Shown: positions 1 to 7,187 of the stretch, piece after piece | Layout: every line of letters starts with the position of its first letter | Position numbering within the stretch: position 1 is the first letter of the stretch | DNA from: Mesorhizobium neociceri | GTDB lineage: Bacteria; Pseudomonadota; Alphaproteobacteria; Rhizobiales; Rhizobiaceae | Assembly: GCF_013520985.1 (NCBI RefSeq) | Contig: NZ_JACDTY010000020.1 | Location: 34,329 to 98,328 of the forward strand | DNA: 64,000 nucleotides | Reading direction: 5' to 3' | Program-made: the position numbers and the translations under genes | Notes under the pieces: model-generated | What the model was told of the DNA's origin: nothing | The model's database searches: none | The model's input: the letters and a program-made list of their open reading frames with translations, nothing else

Positions 1-708
1 GCGGCCGTGTGCAGCGCGAGCAATCAGCGCAACCTCGGCATGATACCCACCCACATACAAGGCTGAGACGCCGGCGGTCTGCAACGCAGCGACCTCGGCT
101 GAATAGTCATCCTTCCCGGGCGTGTATGCGTCGTAAACAGCTTCAGTCACGCCCCGTTTGTTCAGCTGCTTCCTGGTCTCGTCGGCGAGACCCTTCCCAT
201 AGGTCGAATTGTCGTGAAGGATTGCAATCTTCTTGTTGCCCCAGCGATCGGCAAGGTAGTTGCCGGCGATGAAACCTTGTGCGTCGTCGCGGCCAATGGT
301 GCGGAAGACATTGCCACGGCCCTGTTCGGTCAGCTGCGGATTGGTCGAGCCTGGGGATATTTCGACGACGCCCGCCTCCTCGTACACTTTTGATGCGGGG
401 ATCGAGGCCCCGGAGCAATAATGCCCGACGACGAGCACTACCCCGTCAGCCACCAGCTTCTGGGCGGCCGCGACCGCTTGCTCGGGATCGCAGAAATCGT
501 CGACCGAGATGAGCCTGACCTTCTGGCCGAGCACGCCGCCCGCCGCGTTGACGTCGGCCACCGCCATCTCCGCGCCGCGCTGTCCCTGCTCGCCGATCCA
601 GGCAAGCCGTCCTGTCATCGCAGCCGAGACCCCGATCAGCACCTCAGACCGCGCGGAACTGAACATGGCCGCGAGAACTAGGATCGCTATGGCGATGATG
701 CGGTGCAT
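1..708 (-). CDS. Branched-chain amino acid ABC transporter substrate-binding protein (3' end cut by window)
   Basis: The leftward frame gives 236 residues and leaves the window without a stop. It opens with a short hydrophobic signal peptide (MHRIIAIAILVLAAMFSSARS) and continues EVLIGVSAAMTGRLAWIGEQ, the usual opening of type I periplasmic binding proteins of the LivJ/LivK class. Further family hallmarks are the conserved FCDP segment, 'VVGHYCSGASIPASKVYEEAG' (split lobe hinge region) and 'ILHDNSTYGKGLADE'. Proteins of this family deliver branched-chain or other amino acids, amides or aromatic acids to a LivHMGF-type importer; the exact ligand cannot be read here. No transporter partner is visible because the gene is last before the window edge. 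The ATG at 706-708 is the only start that puts the signal peptide at the N-terminus. Confidence 0.88.
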   Translation of the reverse strand, partial: MHRIIAIAILVLAAMFSSARSEVLIGVSAAMTGRLAWIGEQGQRGAEMAVADVNAAGGVLGQKVRLISVDDFCDPEQAVAAAQKLVADGVVLVVGHYCSGASIPASKVYEEAGVVEISPGSTNPQLTEQGRGNVFRTIGRDDAQGFIAGNYLADRWGNKKIAILHDNSTYGKGLADETRKQLNKRGVTEAVYDAYTPGKDDYSAEVAALQTAGVSALYVGGYHAEVALIARAAHGR

Positions 709-1126
709 GTGTGCACCCCCTGTGGACAGTATCTTACGCTAATCCCGTCAGAGCCGACAGCCCCTGCGGCAAGCGCGAGTGTCTCGGATGCTATTACAGT
801 GCAATTGCGAAGCGATCCTTCACTTGATTGGCGTGTCATAACTCCGTTCGCTGAGGTCGGAATCGCGCGCCAAATCCAGGCATTCCACTGGCCGGAGTGA
901 ACATCGTGATTGGGTCAGGTAGTGACGATGCTAACGCCGAGCATAATGTCCGCTCTGAAGATTCGCATTCTGAAGCTGCCAGTCCGCTACGGCCCAAACT
1001 GGACGCTCCTTGTCTGCGCTAAGCGTCGGCAGATAGCGCTTAGCGGCCTTTCAGACGACCGGCTTCGAAATATCTGTTGCCACCCGTCTCGGCCATTGGC
1101 GGCAGCCCGCTATTCGAGCTCCGACT
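709..1126. other. 418-bp intergenic region with one hairpin
   Basis: This stretch separates the binding-protein gene at 1-708 (whose promoter must lie here) from the 3' end of the ABC ATPase gene at 1127. I see no credible gene. A perfect 8-bp inverted repeat (GCTAAGCG at 1018-1025 and CGCTTAGC at 1037-1044, 11-nt loop) could end transcription of the leftward amino-acid transport operon, but it has no run of T on the exit side, so it is not a textbook intrinsic terminator. Confidence 0.4.
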
Positions 1127-1885
1127 CTAATGCCTCAAAATCTTGCTCAGAAAAGCGCGGCTGCGGTCGGTCTTGGGGGCGGAGAAGAACTCCTCCGGCG
1201 TGCCGCTTTCGACGATGGCGCCGGCATCCATGAACACCACGCGCTGGGCGACCTTGCGGGCAAAGCCCATTTCGTGCGTCACCACCATCATGGTCATGCC
1301 TTCCTCGGCCACCGCCACCATGACGTCGAGCACTTCGGAAATCATCTCGGGGTCGAGCGCCGAGGTCGGCTCGTCGAACAGCATGATTTTCGGCCGCATG
1401 CCGAGACAGCGCGCGATCGCCACGCGCTGCTGCTGGCCGCCGGAGAGCTGTGAGGGATAGGCATCGACCTTGTCGGCAAGGCCGACCTTGGCCAGCAGTT
1501 CGCGCCCAGCCTGCTCGGCCTCGGCGCGCGCGATCTTGCGCACATGGATCGGCGCCAGCGTTACATTTTCCAGCGCCGTCTTGTGTGGGTATAGGTTGAA
1601 CGACTGGAAGACGAAACCGATCTCGGTGCGCAGTTGCGTCATGTTGGTGGCGGGATCGCCGAGGCGCTGGCCGTCGACGATGAGGTCGCCATCCTTGATC
1701 GCCTCCAGGCCGTTGATGCAGCGGATCAGCGTGCTCTTGCCGGAGCCGCTCGGGCCGCAGACGACGACCACTTCGCGCGGCTCGACGCTCAGCGTGATGT
1801 CCTTCAGCACGTTGAGCGTGCCGAACCATTTGCTGACACCGCGAAAGTCGATCATGCCGGTTTTGGTCGGGCTTGGCGTGCTCAT
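1127..1885 (-). CDS. Polar amino acid ABC transporter ATP-binding protein (GlnQ/HisP type)
   Basis: A 252-residue ATPase that powers a polar amino-acid importer from the cytoplasmic side of the inner membrane. Walker A is GPSGSGKST (about residues 44-52), the signature is LSGGQQQR, Walker B is IMLFDEPTSALDPE, and the switch histidine lies in VVTHEMGF; all are intact. The ends and length are standard for the PAAT family. The start at 1885 (MSTPSPTKTG) is preferred over an in-frame Met 18 codons upstream, because that extension runs back into the preceding permease gene. It is the last gene of a leftward operon (regulator, dehydrogenase, binding protein, two permeases, ATPase). Confidence 0.93.
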   Translation of the reverse strand: MSTPSPTKTGMIDFRGVSKWFGTLNVLKDITLSVEPREVVVVCGPSGSGKSTLIRCINGLEAIKDGDLIVDGQRLGDPATNMTQLRTEIGFVFQSFNLYPHKTALENVTLAPIHVRKIARAEAEQAGRELLAKVGLADKVDAYPSQLSGGQQQRVAIARCLGMRPKIMLFDEPTSALDPEMISEVLDVMVAVAEEGMTMMVVTHEMGFARKVAQRVVFMDAGAIVESGTPEEFFSAPKTDRSRAFLSKILRH

Positions 1886-1910
1886 GTTCGTGCGCCCTTT
1901 GGGTTCGATG

Positions 1911-2585
1911 TCACAGCTGCACCTCGCCATGGGCAGCACCCATGCGGCGCTCGAGCCGGCGGGCGAGCATGATCAGCGGGTAGCAGACGATGAAATAGCC
2001 GACGCCGACCAGAAAGAAGACCAGCAGGCCATTGGGCACACGCTGCACCACCAGCCAGCCAACGCGGGTGAGATCGGTCAGCCCGATGGCCGAGACGACG
2101 GAAGAGTCCTTGATCAGCAGCACATATTGCCCGACCAGCGGCGGCAGCACGATGCGCATCGCTTGCGGCAGCACCACCTGGCGCATGCGCTGCCAACGCG
2201 ACAGGCCGGATGCAAGGGCTGCCTCGACCTGGCCAGTCGGCACCGAGCGGATGCCGGCGGCGACGATCTCGCAGATGAAGCAGGCGGCCAGGTTGGTGAG
2301 CGCGATGATGCCGGCGGTGAAGGCGTCGAGCTCGATGCCGAATTCCGGCAGGATGAAGAAGATCAGGAAGATCTGAACCAGGAACGGTGTGCCGCGGATC
2401 AGGTCGACCCAGGCGCCGATCACGCTCGAGATCAGCCGGTTGCCACCGGTGCGCAAGATGCCGAGGCCGAAGCCGAGCGCCGTGCCCAGCACCAGGCTGA
2501 TCAGCGACAGCATCACCGTCATGCCGAGGCCGCGCACGGCGAGGGGATAGCTGCCGGCGAGGCTTTGCAGCTGCTGCCAGATCAT
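1911..2585 (-). CDS. Amino acid ABC transporter permease (second of two)
   Basis: A 224-residue inner-membrane permease of the His/Glu/Gln/Arg/opine family (HisMQ type). Five or so hydrophobic segments are visible, for example 'GLGMTVMLSLISLVLGTALG' and 'FLVQIFLIFFILPEFGIELD'. The EAA loop is present as 'EAALASGLSRWQRMRQVVLP', which docks on the ATPase. The start ATG at 2583-2585 follows a clear AAGGAG ribosome site and overlaps the stop of the upstream permease by 4 bp (ATGA), so the two permeases are almost certainly translationally coupled and form a heterodimer. The substrate is unknown; context suggests the same amino acid as the dehydrogenase in the operon. Confidence 0.92.
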   Translation of the reverse strand: MIWQQLQSLAGSYPLAVRGLGMTVMLSLISLVLGTALGFGLGILRTGGNRLISSVIGAWVDLIRGTPFLVQIFLIFFILPEFGIELDAFTAGIIALTNLAACFICEIVAAGIRSVPTGQVEAALASGLSRWQRMRQVVLPQAMRIVLPPLVGQYVLLIKDSSVVSAIGLTDLTRVGWLVVQRVPNGLLVFFLVGVGYFIVCYPLIMLARRLERRMGAAHGEVQL

Positions 2586-3259
2586 GTGCTGCTCCTTGCC
2601 GGCTGCAGGCCGAGCCAGCGACTGGACAGCCCCGCCAGTCCTTTGAGGCAATAGTAGAGCAGCAGGTAGAAGGCGGCGATGGTGATGAAACCTTCCGCCG
2701 GCATGAAGCGGTCAGATGCGAGCAGCTGGCCGGCGCGCGTCAGTTCGGAAACCGAGATCAGCGACAAGAGTGCCGAATCCTTGACCAGCACGATCGCCTG
2801 GCCGAGCAGCGGCGGGATCGTCACCTTGAAGGCTTGCGGCAGGATGACCAGGCGCATGCGCTGGACATAGGTCATCCCCGAGGCGACGCCGGCCTCGACC
2901 TGGCCGCGCGGGATCGACAGGATGCCGGCGCGAATGATTTCAGCGACATAGGCGCCGCTGTTCAGCGACAAAGCGAGGATGCCGACGACGAGCTCGGGCA
3001 GGACGAAGCCGAGACGCGGCAGGCCGAAATAGAGGAAGTAGAGCTGCGCCAGCAACGGGGTGGCGCGCACGGCGTCGATATAGGCCTTGGCCGGAATGCG
3101 AAACAGCTGGGCGCGCTGCAGGTTCATGGCGGCGAGCACGATGCCGACCGCGAGCGCGCCGGCAAAGGACAGCGCCGACAGCCAGACGGTCGTGATCAGA
3201 CCCTGGCCGAACAGCGGCAGATATTCGACGATAGTGCGGAAGCTGAAGTTTTCGAGCAT
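2582..3259 (-). CDS. Amino acid ABC transporter permease (first of two)
   Basis: A 225-residue HisMQ-type permease, paralogous to the gene it overlaps. The EAA motif reads 'EAGVASGMTYVQRMRLVILP'. The start MLENFSFRTIVEYLPLF at 3259 is chosen because everything upstream in frame is a translation of the heptanucleotide repeat (residues such as SLFAIRYSLLAIR), which is a known artefact of that repeat and not protein. The gene is separated from the binding-protein gene by that inverted heptad repeat, so its mRNA level may differ from that of the binding protein. Confidence 0.92.
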   Translation of the reverse strand: MLENFSFRTIVEYLPLFGQGLITTVWLSALSFAGALAVGIVLAAMNLQRAQLFRIPAKAYIDAVRATPLLAQLYFLYFGLPRLGFVLPELVVGILALSLNSGAYVAEIIRAGILSIPRGQVEAGVASGMTYVQRMRLVILPQAFKVTIPPLLGQAIVLVKDSALLSLISVSELTRAGQLLASDRFMPAEGFITIAAFYLLLYYCLKGLAGLSSRWLGLQPARSST

Positions 3260-3286
3260 GGGCGCACGGCGGGGAAAGAGGGAAGG

Positions 3287-3404
3287 GCGAATAGCGAGTA
3301 GCGAGTAGCGAATAGCGAATAGCGAATAGCGAAGTCGGGAGCAGCAAAGCCTGGCCGGAACGGCCATTCCCTATTCGCTACTCCCTATTCGCTACTCGCT
3401 AATT
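3287..3404. repeat. Heptanucleotide tandem repeats arranged as an inverted pair
   Basis: From about 3287 to 3333 the plus strand carries six or seven tandem copies of a 7-mer of the type agcgaat/agcgagt. From about 3366 to 3404 the complementary 7-mers (ttcgcta/ctcgcta/ctcccta) run in the opposite sense. The two arrays can pair into a long stem with a loop of about 30 nt. The structure starts 2 bp after the stop codon of the binding-protein gene and ends 28 bp before the first permease, filling nearly the whole gap. Confidence 0.85.
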
Positions 3405-3406
3405 CC

Positions 3407-4195
3407 TTAGTGATCCTTCTTCCAGGCGTCGGAATTCACCCAGTAGTCGAGGTTCTTCTGCAGGCGGCCGTCGATCGTGACCTGGTTGAGGAACAGGTTC
3501 ATCCAGATCAACAGGTCCGGCTCGTCATAGCGGGTGGCGAAGGCAAGCGGCTCCTTCGACAGGAGATCCGGCATGATGGTGAAGGTGCCGGCGGGATAAG
3601 CAGTCGACTGACCCGTGACCGCCGAGACGTCGTTGACGCCGCAATCGGCCTGGCCGTTGTTGACGGCGTCGAGCAGCAGCGGACCGCCGCCCTTGTAGCT
3701 CTTGATGTCGGCATCCGGGAAGGCGTTCTTGGCTTCCTTTTCGCCGGTGGCGCCCAACAGCACGGCGATCTTGGTGCCCTTGGCCTTGCAGTCCTCGGTG
3801 GTCTTGAACTTGCTGTCGGCCTTGGTGAACACGGTGCTGCCCGTATACATGTAGGGCGTCGTGAAGGCGACCTTCATGCCGCGTGCCAGCGTCGGCGTCA
3901 TGTCGGCGACCAGCAGGTCGGCCTTGCCCGAGAGCAGCGCCGGGATCAGCCCGTCCCAGTCATAGTCGAGGAAGGTGATCTTGACGCCCATTTCCTTGGC
4001 CATCAGCTCGGCGAGTTCGACCGAACTGCCGGTGCGTTCGCCATTGGCGCCGACCAGCGAGAAGGGCGGTCCTTGCGTCTGCACCGCGACGCGCAATTCG
4101 CCGCGCTTGGTGATCTCGTCGAGCGTTCCGGCGCTGGCCGCCGTTGCAAGGCCCGCAAGTGCAAGTCCGGCGATAAAAAGTCTGGCAATCTTCAT
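3407..4195 (-). CDS. Amino acid ABC transporter substrate-binding protein (family 3)
   Basis: A 262-residue periplasmic protein with a clean Sec signal (MKIARLFIAGLALAGLATAASA, cleavage about residue 22). The mature start 'TLDEITKRGELRVAVQTQGP' and the segment 'GSSVELAELMAKEMG' are typical of SBP_bac_3 proteins, which bind polar amino acids or opines. A Cys pair (TTEDCKAK and NNGQADCGVND) may form the disulfide common in this family. It sits second after the dehydrogenase gene and before the permeases. The stem-forming repeat directly downstream could protect this part of the mRNA and raise binding protein over permease. Confidence 0.92.
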   Translation of the reverse strand: MKIARLFIAGLALAGLATAASAGTLDEITKRGELRVAVQTQGPPFSLVGANGERTGSSVELAELMAKEMGVKITFLDYDWDGLIPALLSGKADLLVADMTPTLARGMKVAFTTPYMYTGSTVFTKADSKFKTTEDCKAKGTKIAVLLGATGEKEAKNAFPDADIKSYKGGGPLLLDAVNNGQADCGVNDVSAVTGQSTAYPAGTFTIMPDLLSKEPLAFATRYDEPDLLIWMNLFLNQVTIDGRLQKNLDYWVNSDAWKKDH

Positions 4196-4299
4196 GTGGC
4201 ATTCCTCCCTGTTGTAGCTGTTGTTTTGCCCGCGGAGTCCCTTGGGCTCTTTTTGAGCGGCAGCACCGTTTGCCGGCGGCAGCCACCGTTCGAAAATCC

Positions 4300-5463
4300 T
4301 CAGTCCCAGGCCACCGTTTCGGCAACCCTGATGCCGCGCCTGCCCAGTTCGTCGAAGAAGCTGGTGTCGGGCACATGCTGCAGCGGGTTCAAAAGCCCTG
4401 GCGTGGTGATCTCGCGCCGCGCCAGCATCTGCGCCACGATGCTGGCGGGGTAGCCGACGCCGAGGCTCATGCCGAACAGGCCGGAGCCGAGGTCGCGTTC
4501 GATGATCAGGTCCGACGTCACCGTCTTGGCGCGACCGCCCTCAAGGCCTGAAAAGACATTGCGCATCACGCAAAGGTCCTTCTCGTCGGCGCCATACTGC
4601 AGTTGCGGGCCAAGCAGCCGGCCGAGAAATTCGCGCGGGCTGGCGCTAGTGCCGGGCACCTTGTCTTCGGAGAGGAAACCGAGCTCCTTCAGCGGCGCCC
4701 AGAACGCCGACCAGCCCGGCCAGCGCAGCGTGTAGCGACCCGAGCGCTGCAGCCCCTTGGCAGCGGCCAGCATCTCGACATAGTGCAGCGCGTCGCCATT
4801 GGGGAAAGCTTCCAGCCGGCCGAGCCCCGCGACCTCGATCTCGTGGATGAAGCGGTTGTCGTGCTGCTGGCCCGCCGACACTTCGACGCGTTTGCCGTCC
4901 TCGATCATCACGCTGTCGCGGTTCTGGCTGACCAGAACCATGTCGAAGTTCCAGCTCACCTTGTAGCAGAGGGGCTTGGCCATCGCCTTAGGCTCGGGGA
5001 TGCCGCCACAATAGGAATCGATTGAAGAAATTGTGTCGAACTGCTTTGCGGCGCGCGCGTAAAGCACGAGGTCGATGCCGGGGTCGAGCCCGCATTCGGT
5101 CATGATCGAAACGCCGGCCTTTTGCGCCTCCGGCGCCAGATCGGCAATCGCCTTGCCGTAGTTGGTGGTGACCAGCGGCGTGCGCGTCGCGATCGCCGCC
5201 TGCACCGCCTCGCGCATCAGCGGCTGCGGCAGGAGATCGATGACGGCGTCGACGTCGGCCACAACAGTGGCAAGCGCCGGACCGATCGGTCCTTCAGGCA
5301 CCACGAAACGCACGCGGGAAAGATCGGTCAGGCCGGTAAGCCGGGCAGGGCCGTCGGCTGCTGTGTCGACACAGACGATTTCCTCGACGCCGGCGCTGGC
5401 GACGAGATCGGCGATGGCCGCGCGGCCCTGCAGGCCGAGGCCGCCGAGAACCGCTATTCTCAT
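4300..5463 (-). CDS. Saccharopine dehydrogenase family NAD(P)-dependent oxidoreductase (lysine 6-dehydrogenase-like)
   Basis: A 387-residue enzyme. The N-terminus MRIAVLGGLGLQGRAAIADL is a Rossmann dinucleotide-binding loop, and the segment 'MTECGLDPGIDLVLYARAAK' carries the GLDPGID signature shared by saccharopine reductases, lysine 6-dehydrogenase and related opine-type enzymes. These interconvert amino acids, imines and keto acids with NAD(P). The start at 5463 overlaps the stop of the Lrp-type regulator by 4 bp (ATGA). Being encoded with an amino-acid importer and an Lrp/AsnC regulator suggests catabolism of an imported amino acid, lysine or an opine-like compound being the simplest guess. 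Which substrate is used cannot be decided from sequence. Confidence 0.82.
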   Translation of the reverse strand: MRIAVLGGLGLQGRAAIADLVASAGVEEIVCVDTAADGPARLTGLTDLSRVRFVVPEGPIGPALATVVADVDAVIDLLPQPLMREAVQAAIATRTPLVTTNYGKAIADLAPEAQKAGVSIMTECGLDPGIDLVLYARAAKQFDTISSIDSYCGGIPEPKAMAKPLCYKVSWNFDMVLVSQNRDSVMIEDGKRVEVSAGQQHDNRFIHEIEVAGLGRLEAFPNGDALHYVEMLAAAKGLQRSGRYTLRWPGWSAFWAPLKELGFLSEDKVPGTSASPREFLGRLLGPQLQYGADEKDLCVMRNVFSGLEGGRAKTVTSDLIIERDLGSGLFGMSLGVGYPASIVAQMLARREITTPGLLNPLQHVPDTSFFDELGRRGIRVAETVAWD

Positions 5464-6005
5464 GTCGGTTCCTTGCGCGCTGGGATGTCTTCCGACCAGC
5501 AGCCTTCGGGAAGGCTGACCCATTTGTTGCAGGAGGCCATGACGACGAAGGTCTCGCTGCGCACCACTTCGCCGGGAATGCCGGCGCCCGGGATCAATTC
5601 GCTGGTGATGCGGTAGAGGTCGGCGACATCGCCGGCGACGGTCACGTCGACGATGATATCGAAGCGTCCGGTAACCACGGAGGCCGAGTTGACGAAAGGC
5701 AGTTCGGCAATGCGCTGCGCCAGCTCGCGGGCGCGGCCTCGGCCTTGGGCATTGATGCCGACAATGGCCGAGATCAGCTCCGGGCGCTCGGTCAAATTCA
5801 GCAGCCCGACGATCTTCAAAAGGTTGCGATCGAGCAGATTGCGCAGCCGCGAGCGCACCGTCGGCACCGAGATCGCCATCGTCTCGGCGATCCGGTTGAT
5901 GCCGGGCTGGGCATCCTGCGACAACAGCTTGACCAGCCGTCGATCGGTTTGATCGAGATGCTCACGCAAGGCTATACTTTCATAAAGGAGAAAAATGGAA
6001 GACAA
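5460..6005 (-). CDS. Lrp/AsnC family transcriptional regulator
   Basis: A protein of up to 181 residues with an N-terminal winged-helix domain ('LDQTDRRLVKLLSQDAQPG' then 'ISVPTVRSRLRNLL') and a C-terminal RAM/ligand-binding half ('ISAIVGINAQGRGRARELAQ', 'VTGRFDIIVDVTVAG'). Such proteins sense amino acids and control the neighbouring transport and degradation genes. The TTG at 6005 follows an AGGA ribosome site, but a second TTG at 5969 (MREHLDQTDRR) would give a more typical N-terminus, so the start is uncertain. It is the first gene of the six-gene leftward operon, so it probably autoregulates it from the AT-rich region at 6006-6080. Confidence 0.88.
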   Translation of the reverse strand: MSSIFLLYESIALREHLDQTDRRLVKLLSQDAQPGINRIAETMAISVPTVRSRLRNLLDRNLLKIVGLLNLTERPELISAIVGINAQGRGRARELAQRIAELPFVNSASVVTGRFDIIVDVTVAGDVADLYRITSELIPGAGIPGEVVRSETFVVMASCNKWVSLPEGCWSEDIPARKEPT

Positions 6006-6046
6006 TTTCTTCCTGATATGAAAATAGCCTATGAGAAATTTTTAAT

Positions 6047-6077
6047 AACAGCAAGAGCGGAATTATCGCTCGCTGTT
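6047..6077 (-). terminator. Possible intrinsic terminator or attenuator before the Lrp-type gene
   Basis: On the minus strand AACAGCGAGCG (6067-6077) can pair with CGCTCTTGCTGTT (6047-6059), with one bulged base, and is followed by ATTAAAAATTT. This lies between the BKACE gene and the regulator. It may end transcription of the former or act in the leader of the latter. The T run is imperfect. Confidence 0.35.
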
Positions 6078-6148
6078 GTGCCAGCTTCGAGAAGATGGCG
6101 ATCTCCCCCGAGGGCGAGGTCACCTGTCATCGACGCATTCGTCAGTCG

Positions 6149-6880
6149 CTACGCTGATCGGCTGGCCCGGAAGATCGCCACAGCAGCCGCCGTCAGCGCC
6201 GCATTGCCGGAGGCCACGGTGCCATCCGGCAGCCCCTTGCCGTCCTCCAGCCCGACGCGCGTCGACCAGTTGCGCTCCGCCGCACGGCGCACGAACGGCC
6301 AGACCGTGGCGTCGGCGCCATGCAGCAGGATCGCCCGCCGGATGCCGGCGCGCTCCAGCACCTTTTCGATTCCGTCCGAAACGGCAAACGCCTCGTCCAG
6401 CGTCTGCTCGGAAATCTCAATCAGGATACGCAGAACGCGCCCGCCATGGTCGAGGCTGACCAAACGCTCGGCGTCGGCGACTGAAGCCAGACCGGCTTCG
6501 ATGCCGATGCCACGCTGCCGCAGGCTCTCCATGACGATCGGGGCTGCCGTCTCGCTGAGATTGACTGAGGCATAGTCCGGCAATTCGTGCCAGCCGGCGA
6601 TGGCGACCAGCGTGCTGACATCGTCGTTCTCGATCCAGGCGCCGGTGGAGACGCCGATCAGCGTGCCGGGGCAGGCGCGGCGCAGCGCAGCAATCGTCGG
6701 ATCCATCGCTGCCGGCGAAAGGCTCTCTCGCTTGTCGGCTCCGCGGGCATGGACATGCAGCTCGGCCGCACCGGCTGCGACAGAGGCCACGCCATCGCGC
6801 GCCATGGCGTCTGCGTCGAGCGGCAGCGTGGGATGAAAATCGGCGGAGCGCGCGCCGTTGATACAGGCCTGGACGATCAT
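6149..6880 (-). CDS. BKACE family protein (beta-keto acid cleavage enzyme, DUF849)
   Basis: A 243-residue TIM-barrel protein. 'GARSADFHPTLPLDADAMARD' at the start and 'AAELHVHARG' with the HxH zinc ligands are hallmarks of the BKACE/3-keto-5-aminohexanoate cleavage (Kce) family, which condenses or cleaves beta-keto acids with acetyl-CoA. 'IGVSTGAWI' and 'EAGLASVADAERLV' fit the later barrel strands. The protein is shorter than the usual 270-310 residues. It lies in the same direction as the amino-acid operon 140 bp away, so it could be a functional partner (Kce itself is a lysine-degradation enzyme), but the family covers many substrates and the link is inference. Confidence 0.8.
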   Translation of the reverse strand: MIVQACINGARSADFHPTLPLDADAMARDGVASVAAGAAELHVHARGADKRESLSPAAMDPTIAALRRACPGTLIGVSTGAWIENDDVSTLVAIAGWHELPDYASVNLSETAAPIVMESLRQRGIGIEAGLASVADAERLVSLDHGGRVLRILIEISEQTLDEAFAVSDGIEKVLERAGIRRAILLHGADATVWPFVRRAAERNWSTRVGLEDGKGLPDGTVASGNAALTAAAVAIFRASRSA

Positions 6881-6972
6881 GGCGGTGGTTCCTGTTTGCG
6901 ACGAGCCTAACGCAGGGCGGAGAAAACCGGAATCGCGTTAGCGAAGTCTCCTGACAGGTAGGCCGCGATCCG

Positions 6973-7136
6973 TCGCGCCCCCCTCTGTCCTGCCGGACAT
7001 CTCCCCCACGAGGGGGGAGATCGGCAGCTTTGGCGCCGGCCATCTTTCTGCAACGTTGATGATTGGCGAAAGCGGGCGCGACATCTGATCTCCCCACAAG
7101 TGGGGGAGATGGCCGGCAGGCCAGAGGGGGGCGCCG
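6973..7136. repeat. Palindromic intergenic repeat (rhizobial type), two arms
   Basis: Two GC-rich blocks, about 6975-7030 and 7087-7135, are imperfect reverse complements of one another: gcgccccc...tctgtcctgccgg...ctccccc against ggggga...ccggcaggccaga...gggggcgcc. Each also holds its own short hairpin (ctcccccacgaggggggag; ctccccacaagtgggggag). The 307-bp gap between the BKACE and TPR genes otherwise shows nothing. Similar blocks recur at 17.8, 40.4, 51.1 and 54.0 kb. Confidence 0.8.
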
Positions 7137-7187
7137 TAGAGTGCCAGCTTGGCAGGCGCCTGTGTTAATGCGCCAAGCGTCTCGTCA

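Noticed and set aside
1018..1044. Strong intrinsic terminator
   Set aside because: The hairpin is perfect but lacks a T run on either strand, so it is mentioned only as a structure.
3287..3404. CRISPR-like array
   Set aside because: The units are contiguous 7-mers without spacers, and the two arms are inverted, so this is simple-sequence hairpin DNA.
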